A model generated the notes under the pieces. The model saw only the letters and a list, made by a program, of their open reading frames with translations. It was not told the DNA's origin and did no database searches. The position numbers and the translations under genes were made by a program. DNA of 64,000 bases from Candidatus Nanohalarchaeota archaeon. GTDB lineage: Archaea; Nanohalarchaeota; Nanosalinia; Nanosalinales; Nanosalinaceae. The stretch spans positions 514,442 to 578,441 of the forward strand of contig JALDAJ010000001.1 in NCBI GenBank assembly GCA_022729235.1. Reading direction: 5' to 3'. Positions within the stretch are counted from its first letter, which is position 1, and each line of letters starts with the position of its first letter. This document shows positions 49,940 through 57,667 of this stretch, piece after piece.

Positions 49940-50455
49940 ATGGTTCTCAACCGTCAACAGGTAGAGGAAAAGATAGAAGAGGAAAACCTGGTCGAAGACT
50001 ACCCGCACCTCGAGACCCAGATAACCCAGAACGGGTTTGACCTGACCGCAGGCGAGATACACAGGTTCAAAGGTCCCGGGAAGCTCGACTTCTCAAATTC
50101 TGAACGAAAGCTCCCGGAAACTGAGGCTGTGGTGCCGGAGAAAAAGGATGAAAGTGATGACTACGGCTGGTGGGTGCTGGAGCCTGGTGTATACAAAGTA
50201 GTTGCGAACGAGAAAGTTAACCTGCCCAACGACATGATGGCGTTCACTTTTCCACGCTCCTCACTGCTACGGATGGGTGTCTTCATCCAGAACGCGGCAT
50301 GGGAGGCAGGCTTCTCTGGTACTGGAGAGTTTCTTCTGCAGGTGAACAACCCGGAGGGTGTTGAAATCAAGGAGAACGCGCGCGTCAACCAGATAGTGTT
50401 CCAGGAGATGGACGAGGTCGACGAGGGTTACGACGGCAGGTATCATGAGGCATAA
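49940..50455 (+). CDS. dut: dUTP diphosphatase of the dCTP-deaminase-like archaeal family
   Basis: 171 residues. NGFDLTAGEIHRF opens the jelly-roll core. FPRSSLLRMGVFIQNAAWEAGFSGTGEFLL carries the motif with the catalytic/nucleotide residues. NNPEGVEIKENARVNQIVF and EGYDGRYHEA close it. The AxWxAGxxGxGE form matches archaeal dUTPases (MJ1102/haloarchaeal type) more than dCTP deaminase. It removes dUTP and supplies dUMP to thyA. Divergent from aspS, with an inverted repeat GCTGTT...AACAGC in the gap. Confidence 0.85.
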   Translation: MVLNRQQVEEKIEEENLVEDYPHLETQITQNGFDLTAGEIHRFKGPGKLDFSNSERKLPETEAVVPEKKDESDDYGWWVLEPGVYKVVANEKVNLPNDMMAFTFPRSSLLRMGVFIQNAAWEAGFSGTGEFLLQVNNPEGVEIKENARVNQIVFQEMDEVDEGYDGRYHEA

Positions 50456-50482
50456 AAAGCTCTTCTGGCTGCTTATGTCTAG

Positions 50483-50544
50483 ATGATGAGGAACTATTTC
50501 TGATTCCCGATAAAAAGGGAGATGATGAGAACGAACACCTCTGA
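50483..50544 (+). ncRNA. C/D-box guide sRNA (dual guide)
   Basis: In the 128-base gap after dut all four boxes occur in order. Box C is ATGATGA (50483-50489), D' is CTGA (50500-50503), C' is ATGATGA (50522-50528) and D is CTGA (50541-50544). The spacers before D' and D are 10 and 12 bases, the length of archaeal 2'-O-methylation guides. TCCC and GGGA between D' and C' can pair. By the N+5 rule the D guide would direct methylation of a G in a target 5'-AGGUGUUCGUUC, and the D' guide an A in 5'-AAAUAGUUCC. Flanking terminal stem is weak. Confidence 0.75.
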
Positions 50545-50583
50545 GTCACTTTTAATAACAGGCGAGCGAAATCCATTCTTACA

Positions 50584-50964
50584 ATGGCTCCGGAAGAGGA
50601 CCAGTTATATGTCCGTGTAGACGGGTACAAAATTCTCCTGCAGGATTTGGAGGCGGTGAGACAGATAGTGCAGAATATCAACGAGTCCGCCGAAGTCCTG
50701 AGACAGGTCCGCGATGTCAAGGAGAAGACTATCGACACTATATACGAGAACCTGGACAGGATGAACGAGAAACTGGAGGACGTCCACATGGAGATGCCGG
50801 AGGTCGACGCCGCGGCGGGAGCAGGAAACCTGGAAATACAGCCCTCAGTTGAAATCGACACTGAGGAACGTGAAGAAAGAAACGAAATCGATGAATCCGT
50901 TGAGGAACTGCACGGCGAGCTGGAGAACCTCCAGGACGAGCTGAGTAATCTCGGCGGAGAATAG
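50584..50964 (+). CDS. Coiled-coil hypothetical protein, 126 aa
   Basis: Acidic soluble protein. N-terminal YVRVDGYKILLQDLEAVRQI looks like a small structured cap. Helices with heptads (EVLRQVRDVKEKTIDTIYENLDRMNEKLEDV; ELHGELENLQDELSNLG) follow. Oligomerising adaptor-like architecture; no family named. A TATA-like tttaat lies about 28-33 bases before the ATG. Confidence 0.6.
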   Translation: MAPEEDQLYVRVDGYKILLQDLEAVRQIVQNINESAEVLRQVRDVKEKTIDTIYENLDRMNEKLEDVHMEMPEVDAAAGAGNLEIQPSVEIDTEEREERNEIDESVEELHGELENLQDELSNLGGE

Positions 50965-51023
50965 ACTTTTTTGTAAAGTCGCTGGCAGTATTTTTAAACG
51001 GGCTTCTCTAATTTTGAGGTACG

Positions 51024-51425
51024 ATGTTACTTGGACCGGAGTTTGCAGATTTAGGTCTTGCTGTTTTCAGGGTTATCGTCGGAGCTGTATTCGTTTCTCA
51101 TGCTCTACCGAAGCTCAAGGATCCTGAAGGGACGCGCGAGTTCTTCGCGTCTGTCGGTCTACCGGACTCTATGTACCTGGTCTACCTCGCTCTAGGAATA
51201 GAGATTATCGCGGGAACGCTCCTCGCTATCGGTCTTTTCACGCAGATGGCTGCGCTGACGCTTGTGGCGTTTATGGGCGTTGCGAGTTACGTCGCGATTG
51301 AGAAGATGGGCAAGGAATTCGAGGGCGGATACGAGGTTGACTTACTGCTTCTAGGAGCAACGTTCATGTACTACCTTAACGGTCCTGGAAAGTATGCTCT
51401 GGACGCTATAGTCAGGCATGGCTGA
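51024..51425 (+). CDS. DoxX family membrane protein
   Basis: 133 residues with four membrane helices. The DoxX signature region LAVFRVIVGAVFVSHALPKL, then LGIEIIAGTLLAIGLFTQMAALTL, and the final GPGKYALDAIV are a clean match to the family. DoxX-type proteins take part in thiol or quinone redox processes. It has its own leaderless promoter (tatttttaaac, about 50989-50999). A second, more divergent DoxX-like gene is at 12984. Confidence 0.85.
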   Translation: MLLGPEFADLGLAVFRVIVGAVFVSHALPKLKDPEGTREFFASVGLPDSMYLVYLALGIEIIAGTLLAIGLFTQMAALTLVAFMGVASYVAIEKMGKEFEGGYEVDLLLLGATFMYYLNGPGKYALDAIVRHG

Positions 51426-51509
51426 CTTTTATACCTGTGAAAACGGCTGTTAGAGTTTACTGTAGAGCATAAGTGGTTAGAGTTCCGGGAAAGTATTCTT
51501 CGAGAATTA

Positions 51510-52064
51510 TTACTCTAGAAGCTCTGTCTTCCTGACTTCCAGCTCTCTGAATGGGTAAATCTTGTTCGCCCTGTCTCTTATCTCTTCCTGCAGTTCATCG
51601 GTGAAGATTGACTCCATAAACTTGTCGTAGTCTGCGCTCTCCGCACCCTCGTCTATCGCATCGTTGATTTCCTGTCTCGCTGCCTGGAGAGTATTGCTGG
51701 AAGTGTTGTTGACTGTTGCACCTACTACTTTGACCCGGACCTTTCTGTCGTCCTTTGTAGTAGTGTCGTGTACGAGATCCATTCGGTCTGATCTCTTGCG
51801 GACCATTCTGGAGACGAACTCTTTCGAGCATTCCATACCTGCTATTTCGGTGAAAGCCTTGTTGCCCTCGACATCCGTAACTTTCAGGGATACGTCAACG
51901 TAGTACTTGCTAGCTCCGTCCATAAGGTCGGTCAGGTCTTCGCTGACAGTTCTTCCGATTACCTGTGATTCTTTCTCTGCAGGCGTCTCCCCGACCTCTT
52001 CAACATCGAAGATGTCAGGTACCTGGAGCTCGTACCAGTTTTTCTGTATAACAGCCTTTGCCAT
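51510..52064 (-). CDS. rps3ae: Small-subunit ribosomal protein eS1 (S3Ae)
   Basis: 184 residues from the ATG at 52064. WYELQVPDIFDVEEVGETPA is the conserved eS1 opening. IGRTVSEDLTDLMDG, VRKRSDRMDLVHDTTTKDDRKVRVK and the end IYPFRELEVRKTELL are archaeal S3Ae. In many archaea this gene, rps15 and the DHH nuclease cluster together; here a plus-strand gene of unknown role separates them. Confidence 0.93.
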   Translation of the reverse strand: MAKAVIQKNWYELQVPDIFDVEEVGETPAEKESQVIGRTVSEDLTDLMDGASKYYVDVSLKVTDVEGNKAFTEIAGMECSKEFVSRMVRKRSDRMDLVHDTTTKDDRKVRVKVVGATVNNTSSNTLQAARQEINDAIDEGAESADYDKFMESIFTDELQEEIRDRANKIYPFRELEVRKTELLE

Positions 52065-52163
52065 GGTTTCTCTCACGGGTCAAAACTTTATAAACAGTAT
52101 GATACTTGAGAGGTGTTTTTACCAGAGAATGTTTTTATAACTTTTGTCACTCATTGGTCGCAT

Positions 52164-53114
52164 ATGAATGAGTCGGAGGCGGAAGCTGTTGAAAAACAGC
52201 TTGAAGTCGAGCGCGTAGTTAGTATGGGTACACCTGCGGAAGTTATAAGCGAGGGAGCATCGCTAAAGCCGGGTGACAGTGTTCCGCAGGATAGAATTGG
52301 CATCGAACCGCCTGCTGAGACCCTGAGATCTCTTAATAAGGCTCAAGATAATTATGAGGAATATGCGAAATGGCTTGGTGAAGATTCGTATAGTATAGGG
52401 GGTGTTTCCGGTGCAGTTAATTTCTTGGCAGGATCTTCTATCGCAGTTTTAGCTGTGAGCCCGTCTATGGGGGCGGTATACGGGGGAGCGTCGCTGTTAA
52501 CATTTACGACCTCCGCTGCCATAGCCGATCGTAGACTGGGGGCTCATGGGGAAGAGATTGAACTGGCTGAGAGGAAGCTTCACGCTGACACGGGAGTTGA
52601 GGGCAGAGATATAACCAGTACCGGCTTTCCGGAATATGTTGAGCTGCCGGGGGGTATAGACGAACTATGCGCTGATTTAGAGCAGTCAACGGTCAGCCCT
52701 GTCAGCGCTATACTATATGAAGAAGGAGGCTTTGCTGTAACCCATCACGGTTCGGCGAGTTCTAAAGGTTCTAGCGGTTACGAAGTTGAGGATGCCAGGA
52801 CTGCGGCTAAGCTGTTTGAGGATTCTTTAAGATACCTAGAATATGATATAGAAGGGCTTGAAGGATACGAGGAAGGTGTTTTAGTAAGCGCTGTATTTAT
52901 GGAGGATGAACCGATAGAATATAGGGGCAGAGAGTTTCCTTCACAGTTTTCCGTTACAGATATTTCAGGAGATAAGCCGAGAGAGGTTTTCACTCTGTAC
53001 TCTGAAGCTGATAGAGGTCAAGCTTCAAGATTTCTTAAAGGTCTAGATAGCGCTCCAGAGCTGACGTCCCACGATGTGGAGAATAAGGTACCCGAGGGTT
53101 ACGGCTGGTTATAG
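52164..53114 (+). CDS. Hypothetical protein with hydrophobic hairpin, 316 aa
   Basis: Starts at the ATG at 52164 (TATA-like tttttata about 26-32 bases upstream); the earlier in-frame start overlaps the promoter. After a helical N part a Gly/Ala-rich hydrophobic pair follows (about 90-130: GAVNFLAGSSIAVLAVSP and GAVYGGASLLTFTTSAAIA), possibly a membrane hairpin. A soluble alpha/beta domain of about 170 residues comes last. No family recognised. Its plus strand position between ribosomal genes suggests insertion. Confidence 0.6.
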   Translation: MNESEAEAVEKQLEVERVVSMGTPAEVISEGASLKPGDSVPQDRIGIEPPAETLRSLNKAQDNYEEYAKWLGEDSYSIGGVSGAVNFLAGSSIAVLAVSPSMGAVYGGASLLTFTTSAAIADRRLGAHGEEIELAERKLHADTGVEGRDITSTGFPEYVELPGGIDELCADLEQSTVSPVSAILYEEGGFAVTHHGSASSKGSSGYEVEDARTAAKLFEDSLRYLEYDIEGLEGYEEGVLVSAVFMEDEPIEYRGREFPSQFSVTDISGDKPREVFTLYSEADRGQASRFLKGLDSAPELTSHDVENKVPEGYGWL

Positions 53115-53128
53115 ACCCGATACTTGCT

Positions 53129-54505
53129 TTACTTTCTGTCTTGAACTTTTCTCGTTATTTCGTCTAGAAACTCTTCTTTCTCTTCTTGAGGTATCTTGGC
53201 GCCTGCTGCGACGTTGTGGCCGCCTCCTTCTCCACCGATTTCCTCGCATATTTCTTCTATTATCTCCCCGAGGTTGAGACCGGCTTCTACTGCTTCTTTC
53301 GTGGCGCGTGAGGATACTTTCAGCTTGTCTTTCTCCGCCTCCGCGATACCCATGACCACTGGAACGTCCGAGAAGATGCCGTTACTCATGGCTATCGTGG
53401 TTACTGTTCCTATGAATTCTTCGTCAATCTTGCTGCCGGCATCTATGAGTCCTATGGTGTCGTCTTCTCTAATAACGTCGGTGCTGTCTTTATTCTCCTC
53501 TACGACTCTAAGAGCGGCAGATATCTTTCTACCGTAGCGTCTGGACATCTTCTCCGCGAGTTCGAGGTCGTTTTCCAGAAGTATCTTGATACCTTTTCCT
53601 GCCTCTCCCATTCTTCCGCAGGCATTGATTATGGTGGAGAACTCGTCTATGCCATGCCCGTTTTCGAGTATGTAGACGTTTTGGAGCAGGTTTTCGGCGT
53701 CATATCCGTGTTTGATGAGACCGTGTATCAGTTTCTTCTCTTCCTCCTCTGTAAGGTCTTCAAGCGTCTTGAAGTCGCCGTTGTCCCTGATATCGAGGTC
53801 CAGGGATTTGAGGAACTGTATAGCACCGCTCTCGTTGTTGGTTATGCCGTCGAGATACGGATCAGATGTGTACATCAGCGACTTGTGGAGTGGCTTGGTC
53901 GAGCGCCCGTACAGGTCGAGTCCTTTCCTCTTCGTTATCAGGTCGCGCTCCTCGGCCCTTTCCAGCAAGTCCTTGTTCAGTCCCAGAAATTCGCCGTCCT
54001 GTTTCTGGACGTCGCCCGTTGCGCCGATGAGGGCGTACGTGACGAGGTCGTAGTTGTCCTCGTCCACTGCTTCCGCCAGAAGGTAGGTCATGCCCGCGGC
54101 GCTTATAGCCTCCCCGCCGTCGTGCCCGAGAAAGTGCGGGTTGAGGTGGATGATATTTTCGTCGTCAGTTCTCTCTGCCTGGGGTGAGTGGTGGTCTGAT
54201 ATTATTACTTCCTTGTCCGTTTTTTCAAGTATCAGCTCGTGTATGGCGCCTGACTTACCAGAGCCGATGTCCACGAATAACAGGAGCTCCTCGTCCTCCT
54301 CCGCGATTCTTTCCACGTCTTCCTCGTAGAGCTGTTTCAGTATCTCGAACTCGAAGTCTTTATCCAGTCGGTTAAGGAGTTCGTGGGCGATAGAAGTCGC
54401 GCAGATGCCGTCTGCGTCGTACTGTCCGATCAGCCGGATTTTCCCGTCAAAGTTCCTGATTTTCTCCGCTGCTACTTCTGCTTCTTCGAGAATATCTTCG
54501 ACCAT
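53129..54505 (-). CDS. RecJ-like DHH/DHHA1 exonuclease (archaeal GAN type)
   Basis: 458 residues. Motif I is YDADG (29-33), motif II is in FVDIGSG, motif III is DHH (104-106), and the DHHA1 domain ends in EGGGHNVAAGA. These match RecJ/GAN nucleases that degrade single-stranded DNA or RNA with Mn2+; GAN binds the GINS complex of the replisome. The gene lies downstream of rps15 by 32 bases, the usual archaeal order. Confidence 0.9.
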   Translation of the reverse strand: MVEDILEEAEVAAEKIRNFDGKIRLIGQYDADGICATSIAHELLNRLDKDFEFEILKQLYEEDVERIAEEDEELLLFVDIGSGKSGAIHELILEKTDKEVIISDHHSPQAERTDDENIIHLNPHFLGHDGGEAISAAGMTYLLAEAVDEDNYDLVTYALIGATGDVQKQDGEFLGLNKDLLERAEERDLITKRKGLDLYGRSTKPLHKSLMYTSDPYLDGITNNESGAIQFLKSLDLDIRDNGDFKTLEDLTEEEEKKLIHGLIKHGYDAENLLQNVYILENGHGIDEFSTIINACGRMGEAGKGIKILLENDLELAEKMSRRYGRKISAALRVVEENKDSTDVIREDDTIGLIDAGSKIDEEFIGTVTTIAMSNGIFSDVPVVMGIAEAEKDKLKVSSRATKEAVEAGLNLGEIIEEICEEIGGEGGGHNVAAGAKIPQEEKEEFLDEITRKVQDRK

Positions 54506-54537
54506 GTAACTACACTGCTGTCGAAGTTTATTTGAAC

Positions 54538-54972
54538 TTATTCTCTGACGTACTTCCAGTCCTCAGGGATGTTTCCTTCTCCGCGGTGATAGTCCGCGAG
54601 CCTCCTGATCTTGGCTTCCGTAAGTTCCAGCTGTCGCTCTGACTGCGTGTCGTTCTCGTTCTCCTCCATGTGTTCGCTGAGTGATTCTGCCTTTTCGACA
54701 AGGTTATGGAGGTCTTCAGGTATCTCGGGCGCTACTTCTTCTTCCTCGAGTATGTCGGTGATTTTTTTCCCGGTGATCTCTCTTACTGAGGGGATTCCGT
54801 ACTCGTCCCTGAGATCCATGCCGATTTCTGAAGGAGCGAGCCCGTCTTCTCTAAGTTTGACGACCAGGTCGATAACTTCCTGTTCATCGTAGTCAACCCA
54901 GCGCGGTACTTTCTTGGAAACAGGTTTATCCGAACCTGAGCTTCCTCTGTCGTCGGAGTGCATGCGTGCCAT
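54538..54972 (-). CDS. rps15: Small-subunit ribosomal protein uS15, archaeal form
   Basis: 144 residues from the ATG at 54972. MARMHSDDRGSSGSDKPV is the archaeal N terminus and SEIGMDLRDEYGIPSVREITG is strongly conserved. The C-terminal RRLADYHRGEGNIPEDWKY binds 16S rRNA. The leader has AGGTGA, a Shine-Dalgarno match, about 6-11 bases before the ATG. Two direct copies of the 10-mer tgtatcttgc (54992-55001 and 55022-55031) in the leader could be an autoregulatory element. A longer frame upstream is unconserved. Confidence 0.93.
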   Translation of the reverse strand: MARMHSDDRGSSGSDKPVSKKVPRWVDYDEQEVIDLVVKLREDGLAPSEIGMDLRDEYGIPSVREITGKKITDILEEEEVAPEIPEDLHNLVEKAESLSEHMEENENDTQSERQLELTEAKIRRLADYHRGEGNIPEDWKYVRE

Positions 54973-55205
54973 CCGGTTCACCTGCTGGAGATGTATCTTG
55001 CTGTCATAAGAATGGTTTTGGTGTATCTTGCAAGTTCGCGGTATACTTCGATTCTCATTGTTTATCACGTTGCCGATCCGGTTAAGCCCTCGTATCCGGA
55101 CTTCACCGGTCTACGACCACAATAGAAAGGAAATCTTTTAAAGGAATATCTGTGAGGCTCTGTTCTCCCCGTCGTTTAAAATTGATTCGCGCCGAATAAT
55201 TGCCT

Positions 55206-55658
55206 ATGACTGACCTGAGAAAACCTGATACGCGTATATATTATCTCTGGAACCTTGAAATCGTTCTTTTAACGCTCTTTCTGGGTGCTGGAACCTTATT
55301 TTTCGTTGATGTTGCCTGGGCATTAACCGTGTCTGGCGCGGTTTTGCTGTTAGGACTGCCTTATACGTATCTCAGGTTCAGGGCATGGGGTTTCGAGTTG
55401 AGAGATGACCATCTCTACCTGGAGCATGGAGTCCTTAAAAAGGTGCGTTCCATGGTGCCTCATGTCAGGATACAGCACGTTGACACGCAGAGAGGGCCTG
55501 TAGCCAGGATTTTAGGGATATCTAATGTAGTCGTTTACACCGCAGGTTCCCGTGGAAGAGATGTTATTATCCCGGGACTTCTCCGTGAAGATGCTGGTGA
55601 TATGCAGGAAAAGCTCCGTGATGTCGCTATCGAATCCGGAAGTAGTGACGCGGTATGA
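55206..55658 (+). CDS. bPH2-domain membrane protein (YdbS-like)
   Basis: About 150 residues from the ATG at 55206 (gtttaaaa about 25-32 bases upstream). Two helices (LEIVLLTLFLGAGTLFFV; LTVSGAVLLLGLPYTYL) precede one bacterial PH-like domain with the hallmark WGFELRDDHLYLEHGVLKKV and VPHVRIQHVDTQRGPVARILG. It overlaps the start of the next gene by four bases (ATGA). The function of YdbS/YdbT pairs is unknown; they were described first in bacteria. Confidence 0.8.
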   Translation: MTDLRKPDTRIYYLWNLEIVLLTLFLGAGTLFFVDVAWALTVSGAVLLLGLPYTYLRFRAWGFELRDDHLYLEHGVLKKVRSMVPHVRIQHVDTQRGPVARILGISNVVVYTAGSRGRDVIIPGLLREDAGDMQEKLRDVAIESGSSDAV

Positions 55659-57061
55659 AGCTATCCAGGATATCTATCATCTATAGAAGTTTCCAGAGTC
55701 TCACTGCCATAATACTACTTGCGCTGATATTTGGAGGAGGTCTCACAGGGAGCGGTCTGTCCGCGGTGGCGGCATGGATTTTCTTCACGCTTTTCCTGGT
55801 CTCTGCGGTTGTTAGCTGGCAGTACCTGGTCTGGAGAAACTACGACTACTTCCTGGAAGAAGGCAGTCTTGACATATCCCATGGGGTTATCAGCAGGAAG
55901 AGGAGAGAGATTCCCTGGGGAAGGGTTCAGAACGTTGACATCTCCCGCACACTGGTCCAGCGCTTTTTAGGTATAGCAAAGGTCAACTTCGAGACCGCAG
56001 GCGGTGGTGCGACCGAGGCAAGTCTGCGCTATGTACGTTATGAGCGGGCGCAGGAGATCCAGAGAAAGGTGAGGCGGTTGAAACGGGAGGCAGAGACGGA
56101 GGAGGAGAGCCAGGAGGATTACATGTCGGAATTACTTTTTGAACTGGGCTTCAGAGAGCTGGTGTTGATGTCGTTTTTCTCGGTTAACCTTGGGATAGTA
56201 TTTACTGCGCTGGTTGTGGTATCGGTCCTCGGTTCGACCGGTGTTCTAACCGGAGTCGGGACTCTTGCCATCTACGTTATCACACTACTGGTACTGGCGG
56301 GGCTATGGGTTTCGAGGGCTGCTACAACTTTCGCGAGGTTCTTCGACTTTAAACTGCATAGGTCAGAGGACGCGCTGGAGTACGAGCACGGACTTTTCAA
56401 CAGGGAGAGTGGTTCTATCCCGCTGGACAAGGTACAGTCGCTGAAGCTAGAGGAGAACCCTCTGAAACGGTTTTTCAACTATTCAACACTAAAAGTCGAG
56501 ACCGCAGGTTACTCGCCTGTTACTGCTGCGGAGAAAGGTTCCGAGGTCGCTATACCGCTCGCCACTAGGCAGAGATCAATCGAGTTCGCGAGAAAGATAC
56601 GTGACTTTGAAGACCTGGATTATACGAGGATTCCGCGTCGGGCGAGGAGGCGCTACATAGGTCGGTACTCTATCGGTCTCTCTGTTCTCCTCGCCCTTGG
56701 TTTCGCGGTCGACCATTACGTATACAGTGTCAACTACTGGTTACTCCTGTCCCTGGTACCGCTTATCCCGGTTGCCGCGCATTACAAGCGGAAGAACCGC
56801 GGATACAGCCTTGGAGAAGAGCATCTCTTCACGGTGAATGGTTTCTGGAACCGCACTACCGCTGTTGTTCCTTACTACCGGATGCAGAACCTTATCCAGT
56901 CGGAAACGATTCTCCAGAGACGGTGGAGGCTCGCCACGCTAACTTTCGACACCGCCGGGACCTCGATACTGGATACGGGTATCAAGGTCGTTGATGGTGG
57001 ACGTCAAGAGGTAAAGGAGCTGAGAGAAGAGGTTTATGATAGTTTCAGGGGGTCGCTGTGA
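55655..57061 (+). CDS. Triple bPH2-domain membrane protein (YdbT-like)
   Basis: 468 residues. Three PH-like domains each follow a helix pair. The repeats show as DYFLEEGSLDISHGVISRKRREIPWGRVQNVDI (start of domain 1), ALEYEHGLFNRESGSIPLDKVQSL (2) and LFTVNGFWNRTTAVVPYYRMQNL (3). About six membrane helices. The TAGGGxT-like FETAG, VETAGY and FDTAGT turns end each domain. Coupled to the YdbS-like gene. Convergent with bud32. Confidence 0.85.
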   Translation: MKLSRISIIYRSFQSLTAIILLALIFGGGLTGSGLSAVAAWIFFTLFLVSAVVSWQYLVWRNYDYFLEEGSLDISHGVISRKRREIPWGRVQNVDISRTLVQRFLGIAKVNFETAGGGATEASLRYVRYERAQEIQRKVRRLKREAETEEESQEDYMSELLFELGFRELVLMSFFSVNLGIVFTALVVVSVLGSTGVLTGVGTLAIYVITLLVLAGLWVSRAATTFARFFDFKLHRSEDALEYEHGLFNRESGSIPLDKVQSLKLEENPLKRFFNYSTLKVETAGYSPVTAAEKGSEVAIPLATRQRSIEFARKIRDFEDLDYTRIPRRARRRYIGRYSIGLSVLLALGFAVDHYVYSVNYWLLLSLVPLIPVAAHYKRKNRGYSLGEEHLFTVNGFWNRTTAVVPYYRMQNLIQSETILQRRWRLATLTFDTAGTSILDTGIKVVDGGRQEVKELREEVYDSFRGSL

Positions 57062-57062
57062 G

Positions 57063-57635
57063 TTATTTGTACCGCCCGCGTTTTTCTACTTCTTCCAGTC
57101 TTTCAAGAACTTCTCCGCTCTTCGTGTATTTTTTGTAGCCTTCGAGGAATTTTTCCCACGCCGCATCCGCGATTTCTGGGTGTGAGCTTTCCAGAACTTG
57201 CTTCAGGAGGTGGATGTCGACCGCCCTGTCTTCGATGCGCTGGGAGCGCTCCGCCAGTCCAAAGTCTATGAGGTAGAGCTTGTCTGATAGCATCGCGTTC
57301 CTTGTTGTCAGGTCGCCGTGGATGATGTCTGCTTCGTGGAGCTTGGCTGTGTTCTCTCCCAGATCCTCCATTGCGTCCAGATTGTCTTCGAGCACGTCCT
57401 TCAGCTGGTCGCCGTCGATTTTCTCGATCTCCAGCACGTGGTCTTCTACCTGTTCCACTTCTGGTACGGAAACGTTGTTTTTCCGTGCTTCTTTCATGAT
57501 GCGGGCTTCTTTCTCTGTCCGTTCTTTTCTTATCTTCTGGTCGATTTCTCCTGCTCTATAGCTCTTTGGCTCCCGTTTCTTGACTACTTTGTCGTTGATC
57601 TCCAGCGTTGCCTCCGCACCTTTGAACGTCTCCAT
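57063..57635 (-). CDS. bud32: Bud32 (Kae1-associated atypical kinase/ATPase)
   Basis: 190 residues. The small RIO-like kinase core has VVKKREPKSYR, RIMKEARKNNVSVP, the catalytic loop HGDLTTRNAML and the DFG-like LIDFGLAER. It is a stand-alone Bud32, not fused to Kae1 as in some archaea. It serves the KEOPS complex in t6A37 synthesis on tRNA. Sua5, which makes the threonylcarbamoyl-AMP, is 5 kb away on the same strand. Confidence 0.92.
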   Translation of the reverse strand: METFKGAEATLEINDKVVKKREPKSYRAGEIDQKIRKERTEKEARIMKEARKNNVSVPEVEQVEDHVLEIEKIDGDQLKDVLEDNLDAMEDLGENTAKLHEADIIHGDLTTRNAMLSDKLYLIDFGLAERSQRIEDRAVDIHLLKQVLESSHPEIADAAWEKFLEGYKKYTKSGEVLERLEEVEKRGRYK

Positions 57636-57667
57636 GGTAGAAGGTAGAGGGGTTAATCTTCATTAGT

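Noticed and set aside
49940-50455. dCTP deaminase
   Set aside because: The AxWxAGxxGxGE segment follows the archaeal dUTPase form. A bifunctional enzyme cannot be excluded by eye.
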